Origin: Hyperthermus sp.
Lineage (GTDB): Archaea; Thermoproteota; Thermoprotei_A; Sulfolobales; Pyrodictiaceae
Length of the DNA: 41,005 nucleotides
Direction of reading: 5' to 3'
Assembly: GCA_003978665.1 (NCBI GenBank)
Contig: QNYQ01000016.1
Coordinates: forward strand, 1-41,005
Position numbers and translations under genes: made by a program. Positions 34,826 through 41,005 of the stretch are shown here, in pieces. Each line of letters opens with the position of its first letter. The stretch's first letter is position 1. The notes beneath the pieces were generated by a model. That model was not told the origin of the DNA, did not search any database, and saw only the letters and a list, made by a program, of their open reading frames with translations.

Positions 34826-34863
34826 AGGACCCTGGAGCCCGCGGGGTGCTGGGTGAGGAAGAG

Positions 34864-35307
34864 GTGACGGGGAAGAAGTCTCCCCAGGGGTTCTTTGCCG
34901 CGAGAAAGCTTAGGAGGAAGAGGCTCAAGTTTAAGTGGAGTGAGAGGGAGTTCAAGATTAGAATGCTGGGCTTGAAGAGGAAGTATGACCCCCTTGAAGG
35001 AGCACCTATGGCTCGGGGCATAGTGTTGGAGAAGGTTGGCGTGGAGGCTAGGCAGCCTAATTCGGCTGTGAGAAAATGCGTTAGGGTGCAGTTGATCAAG
35101 AATGGCAGGGTAGTTACAGCGTTCGTCCCAGGTGACGGTGGGCTTCTGGTGGTTGATGAGCATGACGAGGTGCTTATAGAGGGTATTGGAGGCCCTAGGG
35201 GTAGATCAATGGGTGATATTCCAGGTGTTAGGTATAGGGTTGTCACAGTTAATGGTGTATCGCTCAAAGCGATCTTAGAAGGGCGTAAGCAGAAGCCTCA
35301 GAGATGA
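34864..35307 (+). CDS. rps12: Small ribosomal subunit protein uS12
   Basis: uS12 of the decoding centre. [29 protein letters not shown] begins the archaeal form. [25 protein letters not shown] holds the conserved PNSA loop, then [49 protein letters not shown] prefer GTG at 34864, which gives the expected MTGKKSP N-terminus and has GGTGAGGAAGAG upstream. The open frame begins at GTG 34846. It follows nusA by 38 bases. Confidence 0.96.
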   Translation: MTGKKSPQGFFAARKLRRKRLKFKWSEREFKIRMLGLKRKYDPLEGAPMARGIVLEKVGVEARQPNSAVRKCVRVQLIKNGRVVTAFVPGDGGLLVVDEHDEVLIEGIGGPRGRSMGDIPGVRYRVVTVNGVSLKAILEGRKQKPQR

Positions 35308-35398
35308 CTCCTGGGAGAAGGGCTGGCTAAGGGAGGGGAGTGTTTTCGAGCATCTTATTAGCTGTTTTCCCGCGCACCGTTCCCCTGGGGGTTGTCTT

Positions 35399-35893
35399 GT
35401 GCCTCCACCTAAGGATGCTGATGTCATGCTTGAGGCGCGTCATGTAACGGCCATGCTGCTTCCCGGCGGGGCTGGTCTTCCTCCCGTCCCCGTAATTGTG
35501 CTAGAGCTTGAGGATGGGCGAGAGTTCACCCTCTACAATGTCCCCTACGATATTGTGCGTGCTGTTAATAGGCTGCAGAGCAAGGAAAGCTATGGGTTTG
35601 GTGATAGGGAGAGTGTTTTCGAAATAGTAGTCGACATGAGAGACAGTATTGCTGGCCTCGGCAGACTCCTTGAATACGTAGTGATAGATGAAATGGATTA
35701 CACCACCTCCCTCTACACCGCCAAGGCCCGCTTCAACCTCGGCGGGATATATATGACCAGGAGGATGATACCTAGCCATGCAGTGTTTCTAGCATTGTTG
35801 TTCAGTAAGCCTATATACGTGTCGAAGAGGCTTGTCGACCAGCAGGAGGCCTTCAGCAGGCAGCAGTACGAGGAGGAAGTCGAGGAGGAGTAG
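35399..35893 (+). CDS. Bifunctional-nuclease-family (DUF151/BFN) protein
   Basis: A 164-residue protein of the DUF151 bifunctional-nuclease family. VIVLELEDGREFTLYNVPYDIVRAVNRLQ, IDEMDYTTSLYTAKARF and MIPSHAVFLALLFSKPIYVSKRLVDQ match the family; a charged acidic tail ends EEEVEEE. Family members have been reported to have DNase and RNase activity, but the archaeal role is unknown. GTG start. It has its own TATA-like ATCTTATTAGC near 35351-35361. It interrupts S12 and S7, which are usually adjacent. Confidence 0.85.
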   Translation: MPPPKDADVMLEARHVTAMLLPGGAGLPPVPVIVLELEDGREFTLYNVPYDIVRAVNRLQSKESYGFGDRESVFEIVVDMRDSIAGLGRLLEYVVIDEMDYTTSLYTAKARFNLGGIYMTRRMIPSHAVFLALLFSKPIYVSKRLVDQQEAFSRQQYEEEVEEE

Positions 35894-35977
35894 GCGGGCT
35901 AGCTGGCGGTGGGAGGATAAAGCTTCTAGTACACTCCCTGAGCACTCCCTACCAGCACCGGGCAGGGTGAAGGATAG

Positions 35978-36568
35978 GTGACGGAGCAGGTTGGGATAGA
36001 CCCCGTGGATATTAGGCTCTTCGGCAAATGGAGTTTTGAGAACGTGGAGGTTAGGGATCCTAGTCTAAAGAAGTACGTGAGCCTCAAGCCAGTATTCCTG
36101 CCACATACCGGGGGCAGGCACGAGCACAGGCGCTTCGGCAAGGCCGAGGTACCTATCGTGGAGAGGCTGATAAATAAGCTCATGAGGCCCGGTAGGAACA
36201 TGGGCAAGAAGCATCTAGCCTACAATATCGTGAAGCAGGCCTTCGAGATCATACACCTACGTACCGGCGAGAACCCCATCCAGGTGCTTGTAAGGGCTAT
36301 TGAGAACGCTGCACCGCGTGAGGATGTTACACGGATAATGTATGGAGGCATCACTTACTTCGTTGCCGTCGACGTATCCCCCCAGCATCGTGTCGATGTA
36401 GCGTTGAAGCACTTGACTGAAGGCGCTAGGATGTGTGCCTTCAACAATCCAAAGCCTATTGAGGAGTGCCTTGCAGACGAGATCATTGCTGCAGCCGCTG
36501 GAGATACCAGGAGCTATGCTGTGAGGAGGAAGGAGGAGATTGAGAGAATAGCTTTGAGCAGCAGGTAA
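35978..36568 (+). CDS. rps7: Small ribosomal subunit protein uS7
   Basis: A 196-residue archaeal uS7, a primary 16S rRNA-binding protein. The archaeal extension [82 protein letters not shown] leads to [44 protein letters not shown]. The start is GTG with AGGGTGAAGGA upstream. It precedes EF-1alpha by 106 bases and is a normal member of the str cluster. Confidence 0.97.
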   Translation: MTEQVGIDPVDIRLFGKWSFENVEVRDPSLKKYVSLKPVFLPHTGGRHEHRRFGKAEVPIVERLINKLMRPGRNMGKKHLAYNIVKQAFEIIHLRTGENPIQVLVRAIENAAPREDVTRIMYGGITYFVAVDVSPQHRVDVALKHLTEGARMCAFNNPKPIEECLADEIIAAAAGDTRSYAVRRKEEIERIALSSR

Positions 36569-36587
36569 ACAGGGAACTCTATTACTA

Positions 36588-36600
36588 AAGCTTTATTAGG
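36588..36600 (+). promoter_or_regulatory. TATA box for EF-1alpha
   Basis: AGCTTTATTAGG follows the S7 stop and lies about 80 bases before the EF-1alpha GTG. It predicts initiation near 36622 and a leader with a GGAGGT ribosome site. EF-1alpha probably has its own strong promoter within the cluster. Confidence 0.5.
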
Positions 36601-36674
36601 GTAGGGGGTGTGTCGTAGCCTCGGCATAAGAGATGGGGGTATAGTGTTATCGGGACTGTGAGGTGGAGGTTGCC

Positions 36675-37994
36675 GTGAGCCAGCAGAAGACGCACATAAA
36701 CCTGGTGGTTATAGGCCATGTTGATCACGGTAAGAGCACGCTCGTAGGCCACCTGCTCTTCCGCCTTGGCTTCGTCGATGAGAAGACGCTGCGGCAGCTT
36801 GAGGACGAGGCTAAGAAGAAGGGGAAGGAGTCGTTTAAGTTCGCGTGGCTCATGGATAAGCTCAAGGAGGAGCGTGAGCGCGGAGTAACAATAGATCTTA
36901 GCTTCGTGAAGTTCGAGACAAAGAAGTACTACTTCACTATAATTGACGCGCCCGGGCACAGAGACTTCATAAAGAACATGATAACGGGTGCAAGCCAGGC
37001 TGATGCAGCAATACTAGTAGTGTCTGCTAGGAAGGGTGAGTTCGAGGCTGGTATGAGTGCTGAGGGTCAGACGCGCGAGCACCTAATACTTGCTAAGACA
37101 ATGGGTATAGACCAGATGATTGTTGCTATAAACAAGATGGATGCCTCAGACGTCAACTATAGTAAGCAGAGGTACGAGCAGATCGTTGCCGTGCTCAAAA
37201 AATTCATGAAGGGACTGGGCTACAAGGTTGACGCAATACCCTTCATACCAGTATCGGCGTGGACCGGGGAGAACCTTATCGAGAGGAGCCCCAACACTCC
37301 ATGGTATAATGGGCCTACCCTCGTAGAGGCCCTCGACAACTACATAAGGCCGCCTAAGAAGCCTGTTGACAAGCCGTTGAGGATACCAATACAGAACGTG
37401 TACACCATACCCGGAGTCGGTACCGTGCCCGTAGGCCGTGTTGAAACCGGTGTAATGAAGGTTGGAGACAAGATAGTGTTCATGCCGCCTGGTGTGACGG
37501 GAGAGGTGCGCAGCATAGAGATGCACCACCAGCCCATCCAGCAGGCTGAGCCCGGAGACAACATAGGCTTCAACGTGCGTGGAGTATCAAAGAAGGATAT
37601 AAAACGCGGAGACGTTGCAAGCCACGTCAACACGCCGCCGACGGTGGTCGACGAGTTTACGGCTAGAATATTCGTCATATGGCATCCTAGCGCGATCACG
37701 GTAGGCTACAGCCCAGTAATCCACGCCCACACCGCCAGCATAGCTGCAAGAATCCTTGAGATACAGGCAAAACTCGACCCCAGGACTGGACAGGTGGTAG
37801 AGAAGAACCCACAGTTCCTAAAGGCTGGAGAGGCCGCGATAGTAAAGTTCAAGCCTATAAAGCCAATGGTCATAGAGAAGTACAGTGAGTTCCCGCAGCT
37901 AGGAAGGTTCGCGATGAGAGACATGGGTAAGACCGTGGGCATTGGCGTGGTAATAGACGTTAAGCCGGCCAAAGTAGAGATAAAGAAGAAGTAG
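36675..37994 (+). CDS. tuf: Translation elongation factor 1-alpha
   Basis: The EF-1alpha GTPase (439 residues) that brings aminoacyl-tRNA to the ribosome. G1 is [10 protein letters not shown]2 RERGVTID, G3 DAPGHRDF, and G4 NKMD. Domain II starts [17 protein letters not shown] and domain III ends in [18 protein letters not shown] start at GTG 36675 because GGAGGT lies four bases upstream and homologues begin close to [13 protein letters not shown]; the open frame starts at 36663. It is followed by 225 bases before S10. Confidence 0.98.
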   Translation: MSQQKTHINLVVIGHVDHGKSTLVGHLLFRLGFVDEKTLRQLEDEAKKKGKESFKFAWLMDKLKEERERGVTIDLSFVKFETKKYYFTIIDAPGHRDFIKNMITGASQADAAILVVSARKGEFEAGMSAEGQTREHLILAKTMGIDQMIVAINKMDASDVNYSKQRYEQIVAVLKKFMKGLGYKVDAIPFIPVSAWTGENLIERSPNTPWYNGPTLVEALDNYIRPPKKPVDKPLRIPIQNVYTIPGVGTVPVGRVETGVMKVGDKIVFMPPGVTGEVRSIEMHHQPIQQAEPGDNIGFNVRGVSKKDIKRGDVASHVNTPPTVVDEFTARIFVIWHPSAITVGYSPVIHAHTASIAARILEIQAKLDPRTGQVVEKNPQFLKAGEAAIVKFKPIKPMVIEKYSEFPQLGRFAMRDMGKTVGIGVVIDVKPAKVEIKKK

Positions 37995-38219
37995 CCGTAA
38001 ACAGGGAGGGAAAAGCCCCTACATGCAACAATAACATCATATTTTAGCCTCAAAACAAACCTCCTCAACCCCTTACTAGACGCAGGTTCATTCTTAGCTT
38101 CTGGGAGAGGGGTATCTTCCTGGCTGCGAGGAGGGAGTCGAGAAGTCCCCTTAGGAAATGGTGCATGCGAAAACAATATACCATAGCCTCTCCGCCCTCC
38201 CCCTGAAGGGTGTCAGGGT
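37995..38219. other. Intergenic region between EF-1alpha and S10, with S10 promoter
   Basis: No gene or tRNA is found here. After the EF-1alpha stop, an A/C-rich run with CATATTTTAGCC (about 38037-38048) is a plausible T-tract termination site. AAACAATATACC at 38171-38182 is a TATA box 40 bases before the S10 start. Between them is a purine-rich segment without a clear pattern. Confidence 0.45.
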
Positions 38220-38528
38220 ATGGTGCAGAGGGCTGAGATAAAGCTCTGGAGCACTAATGTTGACAACCTGAACACTATTGTGAACGAGATTAAGAGGATA
38301 GCGCAGAGGGCCGGGATAAGGGTGAGGGGGCCTATACCGCTACCCACTAAGAGGCTTATCGTGCCAACTCTTAAGCTTCCTCATGGTGAGGGCTCTAAGA
38401 AGTGGGATAAGTGGGAGTTGAGGATACATAAGAGGCTGATAATACTTGACGCTGATGAGAGGGTTATGAGGCAGATCATGAGGGTTAGGGTTCCCGAGGA
38501 CGTGTATATTGAGATAAGGCTGCGCTAG
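38220..38528 (+). CDS. rps10: Small ribosomal subunit protein uS10
   Basis: A 102-residue uS10. [97 protein letters not shown] covers the family. It terminates the str-type cluster and has its own promoter. The 3' end overlaps the convergent CYTH gene by four bases. Confidence 0.98.
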   Translation: MVQRAEIKLWSTNVDNLNTIVNEIKRIAQRAGIRVRGPIPLPTKRLIVPTLKLPHGEGSKKWDKWELRIHKRLIILDADERVMRQIMRVRVPEDVYIEIRLR

Positions 38529-39085
38529 GTTTTCTTGGTTTTCTTGGAGAGGAGGAGTTCCAGGTAGGATTTTGTTATCCTGGGTTTCCCACTCAGCCCC
38601 AGCGCCTCCACTATCTCTTCGAGCCTTCTCCTAGCCTCCTCGACGCCTCCCTCCCCCCTGTATTCTATCTCGATGAAGCAGCCTAGATCCTCCACCCTGT
38701 CGAGGGCTACTATTGCGTCTCTGAGCCGATAGTATGTCCTCTGCTTCTTCACCGTAAGCACTCGCTTGAACCCTAGAGTGTTCAGGAGCTTTAGCAGCTG
38801 CTGGGCTCTACCTGGCTCGAAGACTATTGTGATCTCTGTCCTCGACTTCACACCGCCCACGAGCTTCTTAGGACCCTTGTATGTTAGTTCCATTCTCCCG
38901 TTCACCGACCTGACACGTAGGGCTTCATCGGTTAAGGCAAAGTCTCTGCATGGATGCTGCAGGTAGATGTCCTCCTCGACTACATCCTCCTCCTTCACTG
39001 CTCCCTGAACCTCTACGAGAAGTCTCTCGACTCTATCGATCTCACCGCAGCCTCCCAGCTGAAGCTTGACCTCGATCTCGATCAA
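38525..39085 (-). CDS. CYTH-domain enzyme (class IV adenylyl cyclase / triphosphatase)
   Basis: A 186-residue CYTH-fold protein. The N-terminal ExExK is IEIEVK (E3, E5, K7). The barrel follows with [62 protein letters not shown], and a C-terminal helix ending in a lysine-rich tail. Archaeal relatives hydrolyse triphosphates such as thiamine triphosphate or inorganic PPP, or act as class IV adenylyl cyclases; the substrate cannot be chosen from sequence. It lies 51 bases downstream of MoxR on the same strand. Confidence 0.93.
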   Translation of the reverse strand: MIEIEVKLQLGGCGEIDRVERLLVEVQGAVKEEDVVEEDIYLQHPCRDFALTDEALRVRSVNGRMELTYKGPKKLVGGVKSRTEITIVFEPGRAQQLLKLLNTLGFKRVLTVKKQRTYYRLRDAIVALDRVEDLGCFIEIEYRGEGGVEEARRRLEEIVEALGLSGKPRITKSYLELLLSKKTKKT

Positions 39086-39136
39086 GCCCGGGCATCCCCC
39101 ACCGGGAAGGCTCTCCTGATGAAGGGCTTGCTGGTG

Positions 39137-40078
39137 TTAGGGTATTGGTACCGGTACTTCTTGGAGGAGCCTCTCAACCACGCTCTCACCCGTTACTCCC
39201 TCTGCCTCAGCCTCGGGTGTTAGTACTATGCGGTGCGGGAGGGTGTAGCGTGCTGCTGTTTTGACGTCGTCTGGGATCACGTAGTTTCTTCCGTCGAGTG
39301 CTGCAAGGGCTCTTGAGAGCTGTAGTAGCGCTATCGCTGCACGGGGGCTTGCCCCCAGCCTTACTCCCTCAACCCGCCTGCTGGCTTCGACAAGCTCTAT
39401 TATATAGTCTATAACGGGGTCCTTGACCTCGATGCTCCATATGCTGTTTCTCGCCTCAAGTATGTCTTTGGCTGTTGCAACAGCTCTAATAGGCCAGTTC
39501 ATGATCCTCTTCACGTCCCTGAGAATCCTCCTCATAACCTCCTTTGACGGGTACCCTATACGTATTCTTACAAGAAACCTGTCAAGCTGCGCTTCGGGGA
39601 GCGGGAAGGTTCCCTCGAGCTCTATGGGGTTTTGGGTGGCTATCACCATGAAGGGTTCGGGAAGCCTATAGGTGGCGCCCTCTATTGTAACCTGCCTCTC
39701 CTGCATAGCCTCCAGCAGCGCGCTCTGGGTTCTCGGCGATGCACGATTGATCTCGTCTGCTAGCAGTATGTTAGTGAATATTGGCCCCTTTTTCACCCTA
39801 AACTCTCCCGACCCCTGATCAAACACTACAGTGCCTATGATGTCGCTTGGGAGAAGATCCGGGGTAAACTGGACTCGCTTAAAGCCCAGCTCAAGGGAGG
39901 CTGCGAGAGCCCTGGCAATAGTTGTTTTCGCGACACCCGGCACACCCTCAAGCAGCACGTGGCCCTCGACGAGAAGAGCGGCAACAAGCACAGTAACCTC
40001 TTCATCCAGCCCGTAAACAACCTTACCCACCTCACCGACGATGAGCCTGCCCAGCTTCGCAATAACCCCAGCATTCAA
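39137..40078 (-). CDS. MoxR-family AAA+ ATPase
   Basis: A 313-residue MoxR AAA+ ATPase. Walker A is GVPGVAKT (residues 45-52), and the Walker B region reads [31 protein letters not shown]. Sensor 1 is [28 protein letters not shown], and a lid domain follows. MoxR ATPases act as chaperones that insert cofactors or mature protein complexes, often beside VWA-domain or DUF58 genes. None of these accompany it here; the downstream gene is CYTH. The start is ATG at 40078. Confidence 0.95.
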   Translation of the reverse strand: MNAGVIAKLGRLIVGEVGKVVYGLDEEVTVLVAALLVEGHVLLEGVPGVAKTTIARALAASLELGFKRVQFTPDLLPSDIIGTVVFDQGSGEFRVKKGPIFTNILLADEINRASPRTQSALLEAMQERQVTIEGATYRLPEPFMVIATQNPIELEGTFPLPEAQLDRFLVRIRIGYPSKEVMRRILRDVKRIMNWPIRAVATAKDILEARNSIWSIEVKDPVIDYIIELVEASRRVEGVRLGASPRAAIALLQLSRALAALDGRNYVIPDDVKTAARYTLPHRIVLTPEAEAEGVTGESVVERLLQEVPVPIP

Positions 40079-40325
40079 GCAGCCTCACCAGCGCCCAGAG
40101 AAGGTCCCGCGATAGAGCAGCCTAGTCCATGTTAATGAGGATTAGCCCCTCCCATAACGCCGCCCTTCATAGTTTAAGCGCCGGGACCGGGCAAGACGCC
40201 TCCCTTACACGCTTTGTGCGCTGGCTTGGTCTCCGAGTTTAACGCTCCTACCCTAGACCTATTGCGTTGATCGGCATCAAACTGTAGTGCGTAATGTTTT
40301 TATTACTAGTATGCTCCTGCTATAC
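40079..40325. other. Divergent intergenic region between MoxR and the HTH gene
   Basis: No gene is seen. It contains a TATA-like CGCTTAAAC (minus strand, about 40169-40178) that may serve MoxR, and TTTTTATTAC (about 40298-40307) that serves the + strand HTH gene. Related copies of AGTTTAA-GC occur at about 40169 and 40235. Confidence 0.4.
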
Positions 40326-40652
40326 TTGTGGTGGGAGGGGCTGTGCAGAGAGCTGGAGGAGCTGGCGCTTCTTCTGGACGCGCTATCTCACCCGTTGAGG
40401 CTCCGTATCGTAGCGTTGTTGTGGAGTCGTGGAGAGCTCTACCTGGCGGAGATAGCGTCGATCCTGGGCGTGTCGAGAGCGCTTGCAAAGATCCACTTGA
40501 AGAAGCTGGAGGCTGCTGGGATCGTGGAGTCAAGGGTTGTCGTGGAGGAGGAGAGGGCTGTCGCTCGACGCTTCTATAGGCTCAGGTGGGGTGGGGAGCT
40601 GTGCATCTCCCCGGGCAAGGTGGCCCGTCTACTGGAGTCGTGTAAAGGGTGA
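40326..40652 (+). CDS. ArsR-type winged-helix regulator
   Basis: A 108-residue winged-helix DNA-binding protein. LALLLDALSHPLRLRIVALLWSRGELYLAEIASILGVSRALAKIHLKKLEAAGIVESRVVVEEERAVARRFYRL matches ArsR/HTH_5 domains. The frame is open from 40287, but its first codons cover a TATA box (TTTTTATTA). I therefore start at TTG 40326, where transcription would begin, giving a leaderless message. The gene is followed after three bases by a small membrane protein, forming a pair. The ligand is unknown; metal cysteines typical of ArsR are missing. Confidence 0.82.
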   Translation: MWWEGLCRELEELALLLDALSHPLRLRIVALLWSRGELYLAEIASILGVSRALAKIHLKKLEAAGIVESRVVVEEERAVARRFYRLRWGGELCISPGKVARLLESCKG

Positions 40653-40655
40653 GGG

Positions 40656-40979
40656 GTGTTGTCGGAGCTGAGGGAGATCGTGAGGGAGATGGTGTGGAAG
40701 ACTGATCGTACGCTGATACTGGTTTCAGCCATAGTGTGGGTCTCCCTCACAGTGTACTCCGCGCTGCTAGTAGCTAATGCGAGTGTTGCGGGCGGCGGAA
40801 TAGCGTTCATAGTGTACGTGCTAGCCCTCCTAGTCTGGGGCAAGCTGGTTAAAGACTGGCTGGACGAGAGAAAACAGCTCCTAAACAGGCTGTTGAACGC
40901 GAGCCATGCAGACGCTGGCAATGAGCTTCGGAGGCTACGTGAAGCCATAGAGAGGCTGCGGGAGAGCCTGGAATCGTAG
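40656..40979 (+). CDS. Small membrane protein with coiled-coil tail
   Basis: A 107-residue protein with two predicted membrane helices (about residues 19-40 and 46-63; LILVSAIVWVSLTVYSALLV and GIAFIVYVLALLVWG). An acidic and basic helical C-terminus (RRLREAIERLRESLES) probably forms a coiled coil in the cytoplasm. It starts GTG three bases after the HTH regulator stop and is likely co-transcribed. I do not recognise the family. The pair may be a membrane-sensor and regulator module; this is inference. Confidence 0.7.
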   Translation: MLSELREIVREMVWKTDRTLILVSAIVWVSLTVYSALLVANASVAGGGIAFIVYVLALLVWGKLVKDWLDERKQLLNRLLNASHADAGNELRRLREAIERLRESLES

Positions 40980-41005
40980 AGGAGGGGGTGGCCTTCTCCC
41001 CTTGG

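Overview
The window comes from a hyperthermophilic archaeon, almost certainly a crenarchaeote of the Desulfurococcales (Pyrodictiaceae/Hyperthermus-like). The evidence is gene content: archaeal A'/A''/B/H RNA polymerase genes with an undivided B subunit, a TFB-like factor, sn-glycerol-1-phosphate dehydrogenase, KH-beta-CASP aCPSF1, two crenarchaeal-type proteasome beta subunits, a TIP49/RuvB-like ATPase, EF-1alpha, eukaryote-type S26e, L37e, L30e and P1/L12, and archaeal Sm. Start codons are often GTG or TTG, TATA boxes are recognisable, and genes are tightly packed. The genus is inferred, not proven. No tRNA, rRNA, CRISPR array or intact insertion sequence was found.

Layout. 0-3.4 kb is an accessory patch with three toxin-antitoxin modules (RelE/RelB-like, HEPN/MNT, VapB/VapC) around an 860-base gene-poor stretch with decayed coding fragments. 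3.6-9.2 kb holds an unknown protein, a TrmY-like SPOUT methyltransferase, S26e, an HD phosphohydrolase, a TIP49 ATPase and a helical unknown. 9.2-13.5 kb holds P1/L12, an Ntn asparaginase, an Fe-S flavoprotein, FeoA, an SDR-like protein and AMMECR1. 13.5-19.3 kb is mostly RNA and translation biology: FKBP, PUA protein, Nop2/Sun methyltransferase, NadM, RtcA, NOG1-type GTPase and a short TFB-like protein.

19.5-25.6 kb holds proteasome beta1 (without Thr1), endonuclease V, EgsA, catalytic proteasome beta2, the termination nuclease aCPSF1 (frameshifted near its start) and a PUA/MCT-1-like protein. 25.6-38.5 kb is the information-processing cluster Sm, L37e, rpoH, rpoB, rpoA1, rpoA2, L30e, nusA, S12, a DUF151 bifunctional-nuclease-family gene, S7, EF-1alpha, S10. 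38.5-41 kb holds a CYTH enzyme, a MoxR ATPase, and an HTH regulator coupled to a small membrane protein.

The strongest unexplained signal is a sharp reversal of strand composition inside the proteasome beta1 gene near 19.6 kb. The + strand is G/T-rich to the left and A/C-rich to the right, whichever strand the genes are on. The switch coincides with a very AT-rich tract and lies about 200 bases from an unusual set of inverted repeats between two divergent genes. Also notable are the one-base frameshift in the aCPSF1 KH domain, the single-repeat TFB-like protein coupled to a GTPase gene, and the DUF151 gene inserted between S12 and S7.
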